A stretch of 64,000 nucleotides of DNA from Scolanthus callimorphus (Eukaryota; Cnidaria; Anthozoa; Actiniaria; Edwardsiidae): assembly GCA_033964015.1 (NCBI GenBank), contig CM066923.1, positions 2,046,001 to 2,110,000 of the forward strand, given 5' to 3'. The translations under genes and the position numbers were made by a program. Below, in pieces: positions 42,001-45,042 of this stretch (the first letter of the stretch is position 1; each line of letters starts with the position of its first letter). Under the pieces are notes generated by a model. That model was not told the origin of the DNA and ran no database searches. It was given only the letters and a program-made list of their open reading frames with translations.

Positions 42001-43377
42001 TTAACAGTTTGTACGACAAATGTCCCACATCTACCGACATGCAGCGCGCGTGCGTTATAGCTGGAATCGTCCATTTGAAAGTAATTTGAAACGTTTCGTT
42101 ACAAGGTTTGAGCTTACCTGGTGTGCACTGTTTATTGTTGTCGGACGAGGCTACATTCGGACACTCCCACCCAGCCTTGCAGGTTGAACAGCTTGTGGCC
42201 CCTACATTGCTATATTGACCAGGAGTACATGCTGTGGGAAGTTGCTGGCGAGAGAGAACAAAGACATCTAAATAGACGGCTACTGCGACCAGTCAGCAAA
42301 AGGACATCGACATAACCCTCGCCCTTAACAACTTGAGGTCTTCATATTTCTGCAAACTCTGCACCGCCTTATTAATATACTTCCTCGGCTTTGGCGTAAT
42401 GTTTTGCCCATTTCAGATCACGTGGCATTCCCATGAGTATTCTTTCTTTGTTTGAGATGTTTCCATATTCATATATCCTTCGATGCGTAGCAGAAAAAGA
42501 AATAGAATACTCATGGGAATGCCACGTGATCTGAAATGGGAAAACATTACGCCCAAGCCAAGGAGGTCTATTGAGTTCTCAAAGCGTCTAAGCAACCCGG
42601 TAACTTTTGCAATACCTCTGACTGATGCTTATGATTGCTTTGATAGTCACTGAGCGGTCTATGAACCTGACTTACATTGGTTTGTGCACAAGCCATGCCC
42701 GCAGGACACTGGATACATTTAGACGCTCGAACTAGGCTGTAATATCCTGCATTACAAGCCGTTATATTATTCCTGGCGACAAAAAAAAAAACTGCATTTA
42801 AAACACATCCTGCTTTTCAAAAACAGTAAGCTTACGGGAGATCTCATTAAGTGGATTCCTGCGGTGTTGTCAAGGGAGAAAAGTGTTCTACTGCAACTTA
42901 CAGCAACGAGGGACACTTGAGCACGTCAAATAACTATGTCACCAAAATGACAATAATCGTAATTTCAAGGCTATTTGACAATTTATGATAATCGTAATTT
43001 CAAGGCTATTTGACAATTTATGATAATCGTAATTTCAAGGCTATTTGACAATTTATGATAATCGTAATTTTAAAGTTCGAGACTCTGATCAACCCGAAAA
43101 GGAAAAGGAGGAAAGGCGCCACCATACTCTTGGCCCCAGGCCTCGACTCTCGTAACCTCGACTCTCGTAACCCTCCCACACAGGTAGCCCAAAGCACACA
43201 GGAAAGACGAGCAACCAAGACGCCTGCGGAGAGGCCTACGGGATATCACTGTCTACTCACTCGGGTGTGGAGCACGCATAGCCCGCCGGACAGTCCGTGC
43301 AGTTAAGGGCGCGGTCCTGTCCGAAAGTAGTGGTCCCATACGGACACCTAGTGGCCAACCACGTGGTTGTGGGACAC
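1..43377 (-). CDS. Giant secreted cysteine-rich protein, ephrin-receptor-like/GCC2_GCC3 module array (partial both ends)
   Basis: A single minus-strand gene of at least 34 coding exons (listed separately), from 43377 down to 1. Every junction has GT-AG borders and compatible phases, and joining the exons gives about 8,384 nt (about 2,795 codons). The product is built almost entirely of short modules with C-x-x-C-x-x-G-x-Y-C, G-x-C-x-x-G-Y-Y-C, and C-P-x-G-T-Y motifs plus many N-x-S/T sites. This is the pattern of Ephrin_rec_like / GCC2_GCC3 repeats within the growth-factor-receptor cysteine-rich superfamily, so an extracellular disulphide-rich protein is expected. The first exons (43.4-32.6 kb) use CxxCPAGxxCP modules without YYC; later exons are GYYC-rich. 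No signal peptide, membrane helix, kinase or other C-terminal domain lies inside the window: the start falls in or beyond the N gap and the end is left of base 1. Four exons (28167, 8928, 4754 and 3853) each lack one base. The family call is from motif recognition; the function is unknown. Confidence 0.85.
280..441 (-). CDS. Giant gene exon 33
   Basis: A 1-1 exon of 162 nt: GKCPIGHYCPSGTPS, CAPGTYMNHTT, CYVCPPGHFCVN, PCPAG. Flanked by TTACAG and GTAGGC. Confidence 0.84.
844..1058 (-). CDS. Giant gene exon 32
   Basis: One leading base completes Gly, NYCPKGTSAQIPCNAG, CKSCDPGQYCGMAG, CTPGYYCSGKAS, DDSTG. Donor GTAATG in phase 1. Confidence 0.84.
1246..2030 (-). mobile_element. Non-LTR retrotransposon 3' fragment
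   Basis: The minus-strand frame 2020-1784 reads LKALIEREQRRATRWILRSK, then YRDRLRKLNILPL and DLVFFCKCL. This is the end of a CR1/L2-like reverse transcriptase, where the pattern Q-R-R-A-T-R ... Y-x-x-R-L ... L-x-L-P-L is typical. At its 3' side (1290-1370) the phrase TTTATTGGACAGAATCAAATAATCAG is repeated, like a LINE tail. 5'-truncated, no endonuclease seen; it sits in an intron. Confidence 0.7.
2294..2480 (-). CDS. Giant gene exon 31
   Basis: The acceptor TTTTTCAG gives G-TYTNQTHRKNQGECNDCPPG, then KYCQGTG, CEAGFWCKGRASS, GIVCSQ, ending with two Gly bases (phase 2). Length 187 fits both neighbours exactly, which supports this otherwise hidden exon. Confidence 0.85.
2875..3453 (-). CDS. Giant gene exon 30
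   Basis: Phase 1 acceptor ATTTCAG, HYCDISGLDKVKGECDAG, then an intact run of modules (CWKGHYC, CLAGQYCEVEG, CDEGFYCPAG, CTPGHYCHQG, CPEGYYCD) to HPCTAG. Phase 1 donor GTAGGT. Confidence 0.88.
3571..3610. repeat. Poly-C then CA simple repeat
   Basis: About 27 C bases followed by CACACA, in an intron of the giant gene. Confidence 0.9.
3853..4099 (-). CDS. Giant gene exon 29 (one-base frameshift)
   Basis: ACQPCLPGRYCDREGLPE to APGYYCIRG, then out of frame; the other frame resumes with TYHSNATQCYC and CQPGQFCPKGSYQPTPC. The exon is 247 nt where 248 is needed. Candidate sites are plus-strand C5 at 4003-4007 or 3972-3976. Confidence 0.76.
4604..4722. repeat. Hairpin (MITE-like) ATACATGGGCGCG...
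   Basis: The arms AATACATGGGCGCGCGGAGATATG and CATATCCCCACGCGCCCATGTATT are inverted copies around a short loop. A half copy lies near 22488-22540. Confidence 0.7.
4754..5383 (-). CDS. Giant gene exon 28 (one-base frameshift)
   Basis: The first part runs CRPCGGGMYCAYENATT to CLRGSKSKNPP. The second part, one frame away, runs NVTESGGPCPVGHYCPKG to NTGQQDF. The exon is 630 nt where 631 is needed. The shift sits in homopolymers: plus-strand G5 at 5029-5033 and T5 at 5035-5039. Confidence 0.8.
5443..5590. repeat. Short interspersed element, copy 1
   Basis: CGGGCTTCCTGTGCACGGAG, ACGAACCGTGAGGAA and GTGACGTCACA resemble 61525-61655, which has the same ordered blocks (CTCGGAGATGAACCGTGAGGAAG, GGGACGTCACACC, GCCCACCCAGACTAGGCTGA). 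A dispersed element of unknown class. Confidence 0.5.
6905..7046. mobile_element. MITE, CGCGACC-rich family (copy 1)
   Basis: Ends GAGCGGATTTCGTACGTGAA and CATACGAAATCTGCTCTAT are inverted copies. The interior is CCGCGACC-rich. Two sisters lie at 7763 and 18481. Confidence 0.72.
7461..7656 (-). CDS. Giant gene exon 27
   Basis: Phase 0 start DGTFMKHTHAHICNPCPAG, then YYCVNDKSQ, CPPGFYCEENTG, CPKGTYGDTPG and LANVT. Phase 1 donor GTAAGT. Confidence 0.84.
7763..7957. mobile_element. MITE, CGCGACC-rich family (copy 2)
   Basis: TAGAGCAGATTCGTATGACTG at the left and an inverted AAACGAAATCTGCTCTA at the right; the interior is shared with copies 1 and 3, including TCCATTCCGTATCTACAGCAGG. Confidence 0.75.
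8006..8686. mobile_element. Inverted-repeat element with an internal 62-bp satellite
   Basis: Left end GTGGATTTCAAATGACTGTC, right end GACAGTCATCTGAAATCCGC, inverted to each other. The interior is mostly the 62-bp array at about 8032-8530. The ends match the GAGCGGATTTCA family at 8720 and 21028. Confidence 0.7.
8032..8530. repeat. 62-bp tandem repeat, 8 copies
   Basis: Unit containing TAGCCAATCAGAAACGAAAC and ATTCAACAACCAACCAATCA, repeated eight times with a few substitutions. Confidence 0.92.
8720..8847. mobile_element. MITE, TAGAGCGGATTTCA family
   Basis: TAGAGCGGATTTCAGATGACTG at the left and AGTCATATGAAAACCGCTCTA at the right, with GTAATTACTCC interior. Relatives at 21028-21156 and 25161-25406. 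Confidence 0.7.
8928..9312 (-). CDS. Giant gene exon 26 (one-base frameshift)
   Basis: SSDKHHGDCTAGYHC and CPEGRYCPAGTEAPLNCPKG read in one frame, and TFSNSLGLPSADNC to CTPGMYC, CWAGYFC and RPCP in another. The exon is 385 nt where the phases need 386. The shift lies at plus-strand 9156-9163 (CCCTTGGG). Confidence 0.8.
9370..9575. repeat. Dispersed repeat GTGACAATGTTAT family (copy 1)
   Basis: GTGACAATGTTAT, AGTTTGTTGTTCTATGAC and GGATGGATCG...ATTCCATGAGATTT occur in the same order at 29768-29935. A short relative lies at 4150-4195. Confidence 0.6.
9830..10050. repeat. Dispersed CCACCCTGGAATTCC repeat (copy 1)
   Basis: CTGTTGAGGA, then repeated CACCCTGGAATTCCA-like phrases separated by TTCTTGACC. 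Relatives at 38770-38985 (same strand) and 55545-55810 (opposite strand). Confidence 0.7.
10207..11406 (-). CDS. Giant gene exon 25 (1.2 kb, largest)
   Basis: A 1-1 exon of 1,200 nt, fully open, beginning LCAPGFYCKRGSNTARP and ending GKYCEG. It packs many modules with no intron, for example CPAGHYCPAGTS, CMAGYFCPEGSSS, CPCPGGKYCGSSG, CQPGFYCPKGS and CPGGYYCDKDKD. The intact frame contrasts with the shifted neighbours downstream. Confidence 0.92.
11780..11925. repeat. Hairpin CTCGTACCCAGAGCCCG
   Basis: AATCTCGTACCCAGAGCCCG (from 11803) and CGGGCTCTGGGAACGAGATT are inverted around a short loop; a further CTCTGGGTACGAGA follows at 11909. Intronic, MITE-like. Confidence 0.6.
12254..12426. mobile_element. 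Foldback element with 70-bp arms
   Basis: GTTTACAAATAAAGATTAAA at the left is inverted at the right as TTAATCTTTATTTGTAAAC, with arms through CGACGTTTCGAGGCTACTGCC. Only about 33 bases of loop. It lies 40 bases past exon 24's donor. Confidence 0.85.
12467..12800 (-). CDS. Giant gene exon 24
   Basis: The acceptor chosen is GATCTCAG at 12801-12802, because it gives phase 0 and TGLSKKEDCLPCKGGKYC after GTYNPQ. A second CTCAG 11 nt inside would break the frame. Continues CHAGFFC, CPPGSYCPVGT, CPNGTFSN and CSDGMYC to NLTEPTG. Phase 1 donor GTAAGT. Confidence 0.84.
13246..14525. repeat. 20-bp minisatellite, about 63 copies
   Basis: Unit GATAGAACGCAACAGAACAT and point variants (ACAGAATAT, GAACACGATAGAAAGCGAAA). 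The unit lacks stops in all three minus-strand frames and 20 is not a multiple of 3, so long fake ORFs (426-449 codons) appear. More units follow at 14908-15075 after an interrupting element. Confidence 0.97.
14526..14882. mobile_element. Inverted-repeat element inside the 20-bp array
   Basis: CAACTTGTCGCGCAACATTT near 14528 and 14688; inverted AAAATGTTGCGCGACAAGTTG at 14792 and GTTGCGCGACAAGTTG at 14864. Array units lie on both sides, so it probably inserted into the array. Confidence 0.65.
14908..15075. repeat. 20-bp minisatellite, resumed
   Basis: AAGCGCGAAAGAACATGATA and AGAACGCAACAGAACA units like 13246-14525, more diverged. Confidence 0.85.
15181..15343 (-). CDS. Giant gene exon 23
   Basis: Phase 2 acceptor CTTCGCAG, NVTGLSNCTQCPAGRYC, CPEGYYCPAGTG, CPPGTYNPQ, donor GTAAGA in phase 0. 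It lies between two large satellite arrays. Confidence 0.83.
15420..16590. repeat. About 70-110 bp tandem repeat, 14 copies
   Basis: Unit GTAGCCGGCTATGATTGTTT, TCGAGAGGAGTCGTCAATAC, AGACTCGCTCGTGCCGTCGT, with a 13-bp sub-repeat CGTGCGTTAGCCT present one to four times per unit, so unit length varies. Confidence 0.95.
16914..17275 (-). CDS. Giant gene exon 22
   Basis: Phase 0 start DNGNCTNDNSTGYDYGGVC, then CPPGYYCLKGT, CSDCPSGKACNGVG, CRAGFYCVGGS, CPEGYYCPEG and CSPGFF. Ends in phase 2 before GTACAA. Confidence 0.85.
17410..17560. repeat. TCTG/TTTG-rich simple repeat
   Basis: Degenerate GTCTGTCTGT runs; similar sequence at 17880-17955. Confidence 0.85.
18295..18447 (-). CDS. Giant gene exon 21
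   Basis: A 0-0 exon of 51 codons: GTLNPSPGQPSNISCVKC, CTAGEHCSQPG, CDAGYYCREGSSSSTP. Donor GTAATA. Confidence 0.83.
18481..18673. mobile_element. MITE, CGCGACC-rich family (copy 3)
   Basis: GAGCAGATTTCGTATGACTG and the inverted CAGTCATACGAAATCTGCTC form a long near-perfect hairpin with GGTACGGC-rich stems. Confidence 0.78.
18722..18914. mobile_element. MITE with AAAGGCCCAT ends
   Basis: TAAAGGCCCATACGCGACCGGGAACCTTTGCG at the left, GCTTATGGGCCTTTAAG at the right. A partial relative with TAAAGGCCCATTATCAACCG at 26982-27085. Confidence 0.6.
19090..19338. mobile_element. MITE with GGGCACTC(A/G)CAC ends
   Basis: TTAAAGGGGCACTCACACGC at 19092 and GTGCGAGTGCCCATTTAA at 19317 are inverted ends about 245 bp apart. 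Confidence 0.55.
19836..19970 (-). CDS. Giant gene exon 20
   Basis: A 0-0 exon of 45 codons: SNRASKCTTCTEGNYC, CLRGHYCPAGS, QCPP. Donor GTAAGT. Confidence 0.83.
20046..20502. mobile_element. MITE with TACAGTAAAAACCCGCATAA ends
   Basis: TACAGTAAAAACCCGCATAAAAGAACA and TGTTCTTTTATGCGGGTTTTTACTGTA are near-perfect inverted ends 457 bp apart. A lone end lies at about 31066-31090. Confidence 0.82.
20819..20987 (-). CDS. Giant gene exon 19
   Basis: One leading base completes Gly, then YYCAGDTNPTPTGPCSEG, GHYCIGGAKTP and CPVGTYQE. Donor GTACGA in phase 0. Confidence 0.83.
21028..21156. mobile_element. MITE, TAGAGCGGATTTCA family
   Basis: Same ends and same interior phrases (GGTTTTATTCAGAATT, GATTGGTTTCACTA) as 8720-8847, 128-129 bp long. 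Begins 40 bases upstream of exon 19's acceptor. Confidence 0.75.
21252..21705. mobile_element. Foldback element, ATCTTTTAGGGG family
   Basis: CCCGGGGGGGGGG...GACCGGGGATGATCGTCG and its inverse CGACGATCATCCCCGGTC...CCCCCGG frame repeated TATCTTTTAGGG. Related pieces at 45480-45790 and 60910-61030. Confidence 0.75.
21790..21938 (-). CDS. Giant gene exon 18
   Basis: APPEGLTGGLCPAGGYC, CPVGTYSSTPG, CIACDPG, ending with two bases of the Gly codon (phase 2) before GTAAGT. The tandem GGGT makes this donor position the only one that fits the next exon. Confidence 0.82.
22660..22854 (-). CDS. Giant gene exon 17
   Basis: A 0-0 exon of 65 codons: GKFCTTGCTKPQDCPSG, CTPCPAGKFCAGFG, CDAGFYCRERAYTS. Donor GTATGC. 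Confidence 0.82.
22995..23048. repeat. (ATTC)n microsatellite
   Basis: About 12 ATTC units in the intron before exon 17. Confidence 0.95.
23160..23342 (-). CDS. Giant gene exon 16
   Basis: A 0-0 exon of 61 codons: AGVCPSGYYCKEGTG, CPVGFYRNAS, CSVCISGYYCDELG, ending KICPQ. It joins exon 17 to complete CPQGKFC. Confidence 0.84.
23607..23906. mobile_element. MITE with TAGTATAAACCAACTAATGG, copy 1
   Basis: Contains inverted phrases (AACCAACTA/TAGTTGGTT) and a CATTCGGCCTTCGGCC hairpin. It is nearly identical to 52398-52697 over about 300 bp. Confidence 0.85.
24612..24734 (-). CDS. Giant gene exon 15
   Basis: A 0-0 exon of 41 codons: QATPIKCPNGTFNPNTG, CLKCTQGYYCEPEGLEKP. Acceptor TGTCCAG and donor GTAAGA. 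Confidence 0.83.
25161..25406. mobile_element. MITE, TAGAGCGGATTTCA family (longer form)
   Basis: TAGAGTGGTTTTCACATGCC and GACAGTCATGTGAAAACCGC are inverted, about 245 bp apart. Ends about 50 bases from exon 14's donor. Confidence 0.7.
25454..25645 (-). CDS. Giant gene exon 14
   Basis: A 0-0 exon of 64 codons: ASGAYECTTCYPGYYC, a cysteine-spaced stretch FVCPAGLECKAGTDRC, then ACPKGSYCLRGDE. Donor GTGAGC. Confidence 0.84.
25741..26020. mobile_element. MITE with GCCCGTTCACACG ends
   Basis: ATAGCCCGTTCACACGCAGTG and CGCCGTGTGAACGGGCCATT are inverted, 280 bp apart. A partial relative occupies about 56670-56792. Confidence 0.75.
26286..26398. repeat. 25-bp tandem repeat, 4-5 copies
   Basis: CAGTCCAGTAACGCAATACC followed by GGTAA, repeated head to tail. 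Confidence 0.9.
26784..26876 (-). CDS. Giant gene exon 13
   Basis: The shortest exon here, 31 codons, phase 0-0: EVGKCKQCVPGYYCPGE to GIGNFS. Flanked by TTACAG and GTAAGT. Confidence 0.82.
27423..27588. mobile_element. MITE with AATGGACGAT ends (copy 1)
   Basis: AATGGACGATTTCAGCTATAA at the left and inverted GCAGGATTCGTCCATTA at the right. The interior shares ACAACTACCAGGATGCA with the better copies at 41907 and 58783. Confidence 0.7.
28167..28338 (-). CDS. Giant gene exon 12 (one-base frameshift)
   Basis: The first part reads THRGTQFPCAAGKFSNK to CPEGHYCPQGTAVPK. The module then continues as KCPRGTYNDILSVK, but one frame away. The exon is 172 nt where both intron phases demand 173. The shift lies at the A4 run (plus-strand T at 28207-28210); an A5 would restore the frame. 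Confidence 0.78.
28465..29165. mobile_element. Inverted-repeat element with an internal 90-bp satellite
   Basis: The left end has TAGACTGCTTGCCGTCCC, then GGCGAACGTACGTAAACCGA. The right end has the inverse CTCGGTTTAGGGACGTTCGCC and AAGGGACTGCACGCAGTCTA. The array at 28498-29100 fills the middle. Confidence 0.75.
28498..29100. repeat. 90-bp tandem repeat, nearly 7 copies
   Basis: Unit starting AACGTACGTAAACCGAGAGA, copies differing at only two or three sites. Because 90 is a multiple of 3, repetitive ORFs of about 200 codons appear on both strands; these are not genes. Confidence 0.96.
29768..29940. repeat. Dispersed repeat GTGACAATGTTAT family (copy 2)
   Basis: Shares the ordered blocks described at 9370-9575. 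Confidence 0.6.
30379..30561 (-). CDS. Giant gene exon 11
   Basis: A symmetrical 1-1 exon: YFCPLSTMSPTQFPC, CPAGSWSNLTN, CYECPKGWYC, CEAGHYCPPG. Acceptor TTTCTAG and donor GTACAT. Confidence 0.84.
30671..30790 (+). repeat. tRNA-derived SINE-like sequence
   Basis: A box A-like TTGGTCTAGCGGTCAGAGC (30681-30699) and a box B-like GAGTTCAAGTCC (30737-30748) at tRNA spacing, but the T stem does not pair well. More like a SINE head than a working tRNA. Confidence 0.5.
31107..31478 (-). CDS. Giant gene exon 10
   Basis: KTQCKTCPPGYYCPQGSA followed by CSAGYYCPAGS, CPAGTYTDYHN and CTPCPERFSCSAG, ending PCAPG with a phase 1 donor GTGAGA. At 372 nt it is one of the longer exons and fully open. Confidence 0.86.
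31697..31962 (-). CDS. Giant gene exon 9
   Basis: Phase 2 acceptor TTACAG, then LVCPAGHYCLEGT, CPAGKYSQELGLEG, CRMGYYCPQG, CPPGHYC and CPPGTYQEELGST. Donor GTGAGT in phase 1. The first fully YYC-type modules begin here. Confidence 0.85.
32030..32183. mobile_element. Hairpin with TAGCCTGCTAGCCGGCT ends
   Basis: TAGCCTGCTAGCCGGCTCTC and AGCCGGCTAGCAGGCTA are inverted, with inner arms GGCGCGCGGGATTCC. A relative lies at 39917-40073 and an end pair at 56098-56176. Confidence 0.8.
32395..32610. repeat. Dispersed repeat CCGATGGAAATGGATGCTTT family (copy 1)
   Basis: Shares CGAATTCAATC, AATCAGCTGATGGAAATTGA and TTATGTTGCTAGG with 41090-41340 and 58985-59208. Ends about 10 bases from the donor of exon 8. 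Confidence 0.7.
32623..32865 (-). CDS. Giant gene exon 8
   Basis: SMTSCVACNPGYVCRG, CPIGSYCPDG, CPSGTYGNTTG and CAACPPGFFSPEG. The donor is GTTAGT at 32621-32622. A dispersed repeat ends only about 10 bases beyond this donor. Confidence 0.82.
33190..33370. repeat. Direct duplication, about 55 bp
   Basis: GTGACGCTGATCAGACGCGA and AGATGGGAAGTGCCAACGTA occur at about 33198 and 33309, just downstream of the donor of exon 7. Confidence 0.9.
33397..33578 (-). CDS. Giant gene exon 7
   Basis: Starts in phase 0 at ACISCPAGFHCPNISS, continues CTDCPAGSKCPN and CELGTYSN, and ends with two bases of a split Arg codon before GTGAGT (phase 2). Confidence 0.82.
35283..35470. repeat. Long hairpin ACCCAATTCAGATCATGTGA
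   Basis: CATCTTGTTGCTACCCAATTCAGATCATGTGATGATTCC (from 35307) is inverted at 35420-35463. The loop is about 70 bases. Within the 5.5 kb intron. Confidence 0.8.
35640..35960. repeat. GTGATGATGG / GTGTGTG low-complexity tract
   Basis: Purine-rich GGTGATGATGGTGTGGGG runs; gives His/Pro/Ser-rich false ORFs on the minus strand. Confidence 0.92.
36164..36505. repeat. Tandem duplication of about 195 bp
   Basis: AAAACCAGCTCGACGAGCGA to AACAAAATATCCACGACATG (36168-36311) recurs at 36362-36503. The minus-strand ORF 36745-36200 spans both copies and looks incidental. Confidence 0.8.
36660..36862. repeat. Tandem repeat, about 45 bp, 4-5 copies
   Basis: Unit GTTGATCATGCCAAGAATTC, CAGTCTCCATGCAACACA. 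Confidence 0.92.
38395..38535. repeat. Long hairpin with GTGATTTCCAGAATAAACAA arms
   Basis: GTGATTTCCAGAATAAACAA, TCTCGCCAAGTGGAATCAGG and their inverse, meeting at GGCCTTACGGCC. Arms are about 60 bp. Confidence 0.85.
38770..38990. repeat. Dispersed CCACCCTGGAATTCC repeat (copy 2)
   Basis: CCCCCTGTTGAGGACCAAAC then ATCCACCCTGGAATTCCAGT and CACCCTGGAATTTTGC. Confidence 0.7.
39098..39295 (-). CDS. Giant gene exon 6
   Basis: A 0-0 exon of 66 codons: VCTPCSPGCMCPS, then CTACLAGYACPS and PCPAGYYTVGNTA. The donor GTATGT opens a 5.5 kb intron, the longest in the gene. Confidence 0.83.
39917..40073. mobile_element. Hairpin, same family as 32030
   Basis: TTAGCCTGGGTTTTTTCGGA and AGAGCCGGCTCGCAGGCTAA, inner arms CAGGATTCCTGTGTCG and CACAGGAATCCCGCGTG. 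Confidence 0.75.
40283..40408 (-). CDS. Giant gene exon 5
   Basis: A symmetrical 0-0 exon of 42 codons holding one complete module, GTFSIGSQASCTDCPEGFSC through CESGWYSTGRQI, flanked by TTTTCAG and GTAAGT. Confidence 0.83.
40875..41071 (-). CDS. Giant gene exon 4
   Basis: The phase 1 acceptor restores G-TYSLGNQQHCTPCPK. Two CxxCP modules follow (CPKAKYCP and CPAGWQCP), ending APCLP in phase 0 before GTGAGT. Confidence 0.83.
41090..41340. repeat. Dispersed repeat CCGATGGAAATGGATGCTTT family (copy 2)
   Basis: AAATTCAATCGATAAC, AATCAGCCGATGGAGATGGA, TTATGTTGCTTGGCTGACAA. Begins next to the acceptor of exon 4. Confidence 0.65.
41907..42075. mobile_element. MITE with AATGGACGAT ends (copy 2)
   Basis: AATGGACGATTCCAACTATAA and TTATAGCTGGAATCGTCCATT, inverted; interior AGAATGCAGCGCGCGC and CCGACATGCAGCGCGC. 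Confidence 0.82.
42118..42244 (-). CDS. Giant gene exon 3
   Basis: Begins in phase 0 with QLPTACTPGQYSNVGA, includes CSTCKAGWECPN, and ends CTPG split by a phase 1 intron (donor GTAAGC). A module of the non-YYC type. Confidence 0.82.
42393..42558. mobile_element. Foldback element, GGCGTAATGTTTTGCCCATT arms
   Basis: GGCGTAATGTTTTGCCCATT, TCAGATCACGTGGCATTCCC and their inverted copies at 42505-42558. Loop about 40 bases. Confidence 0.85.
42676..42772 (-). CDS. Giant gene exon 2
   Basis: Acceptor CGCCAG, one leading base, then NNITACNAGYYSLV and CIQCPAGMAC. The donor GTAAGT follows CAQTN in phase 0. The length of 97 nt equals 1 plus 32 codons, matching both neighbours. Confidence 0.8.
42951..43073. 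repeat. 39-bp tandem repeat, about 3.2 copies
   Basis: Unit TAATCGTAATTTCAAGGCTA, TTTGACAATTTATGA, head to tail next to the exon by the assembly gap. Confidence 0.95.
43261..43377 (-). CDS. Giant gene exon 1 (cut by assembly gap)
   Basis: Coding sequence runs out of the N gap in the frame CPTTTWLATRCPYGTTTFGQ and ends ACSTPE, using the donor GTGAG just below 43261 (phase 2). The upstream border is hidden by the Ns, so the true exon start and any earlier exons, including a signal peptide, are not visible. Confidence 0.75.
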
Positions 43378-43477
43378 NNNNNNNNNNNNNNNNNNNNNNN
43401 NNNNNNNNNNNNNNNNNNNNNNNNNNNNNNNNNNNNNNNNNNNNNNNNNNNNNNNNNNNNNNNNNNNNNNNNNNNNN
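43378..43477. other. Assembly gap, 100 Ns
   Basis: Exactly 100 N bases, the usual placeholder for a gap of unknown size. It truncates the first visible exon of the giant gene and may hide its 5' exons and promoter. Confidence 0.98.
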
Positions 43478-44625
43478 CAAAAAACAAGTGCCGGTTCTCG
43501 GAAGAGCAAGCAATGAAATGTGTTTCCCTTGCCAGTCTCCACAATAAGAAGCCAGCTAGGTAACCACACTGCCTTACCGATGAGCTTGGGGGCCTGGGAC
43601 GACAGTTTACTTCGGTTTAAACAAAACAGTATTACTTCTTATGTCAAATCAGAGAAAAATTCGAATTTTTAAAAATGTTAAAGTGTTGTTTAACTTGTTT
43701 TCATAGAGCCTAGCATGGGATTAGCGAATATGTAAAAACTTTTTGAGTTATGACATCTGAATGGTTTAAAAACACCCAAAATCAAGCGTAAAAAAAATCA
43801 TTTTCTAATTTATCTGAAAATCCATGCTAGGTCTTATGCCACAATGCCTAGGCGGTTATATAGCCACAGATTTGGCAGATTCCATTAAGAAATGGAAGAC
43901 AAACTATAGGTTTTTCTGTTTCGATGACGTCACTATGACGTCACATGATGACGTCATCATTTTTCAAAGCTTTCCAAAATGGATCTTTCTGTAAAATATT
44001 ATCCTTAAGCATATTCATTCGCAGAATTATGATTTTTTAAATTTTCCCTAGCAACGGCTCAAAAAGATAGGTAAATCCACCCTAAGTTACTACTACTTTC
44101 ATGAGGTCGCTTGACTCTGCACCATCACATCAGACAATCGCATGAGCCAGAAAAGCGTCCATTTTTATAGAAACACATCTTCACATAACATAAAATCTAC
44201 GGGTTTCAGTGACCGTTCGATGCAAAGGGCCTAAAAAATACTGCAAGTTCACCTTCAAAAAACTGTTCCCGCGCCCTTTTTCCCGAGCTCTCGCCACAGG
44301 AAGTCCATCAACGTAGGTAGGAACAAACGTACGTTACGCGGAGCCTCCTTCTTTTGAGGACCTACGGAAAATTTTCCAGGGGGTTGTGTTGGACTCTGGA
44401 AATTCCACGGGCAAAAAAAAGCGACTTTCCAGGGACATTTTATCAAAAAGTAGATTTTCCAGGGGTATTTTGCAAAAAAAAAAAAGGAAATTCCAGGGGG
44501 AGTGGTTACTTTATGAGGTTGGAAATAAAATTAGAGGGGAGAAAAGGGGTCTGTGATCGAGTGTGCTGTTAGGCACAGGTAACCCAATTGTTGTGTTCGA
44601 CGTCGTGCCTCGATTTCATTCCAAA
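43478..44625. other. Region between the gap and TEN1
   Basis: No exon of the cysteine-module type was seen on the minus strand. Holds TTCCAGGGG-type repeat at 44370-44505. The promoter of TEN1, and perhaps that of the giant gene, should lie here or in the gap. Confidence 0.55.
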
Positions 44626-44720
44626 ATGGCGGGCATTTCGAGTGGGGAAATTTTACGCGTGAAAGAAGTGCTGGAAAGGGTATACAGTCTACAAGGAAAG
44701 TCTATTAGAACTTGGGGAAG
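44626..44720 (+). CDS. TEN1: TEN1 exon 1
   Basis: MAGISSGEILRVKEVLERVY and SLQGKSIRTWG, ending with two bases of a split Arg codon before GTAGGT. Confidence 0.85.
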
Positions 44721-44982
44721 GTAGGTTATCCCTTTTTTCGGTCTTCCATTATAAAGCAACGATACTAGAAGAAGACGACATATATATGCCCGCATCTTTT
44801 GATTTGGGGACGTTTGATCCCCCCCCCAAAAATAATACAGTGAGAAGAAATAAAGAATCTTTAGCTTATATGCCACCCGGTCTACAAGTCCCTTCCCCTC
44901 TCTGCAGACAGTTTTGTGGGAGGGCTGCTTGGGCTGACAACAGCGGATGGAGATAGAGCCTAACACACATTGGGCCAGCCAT

Positions 44983-45042
<60 letters not shown>

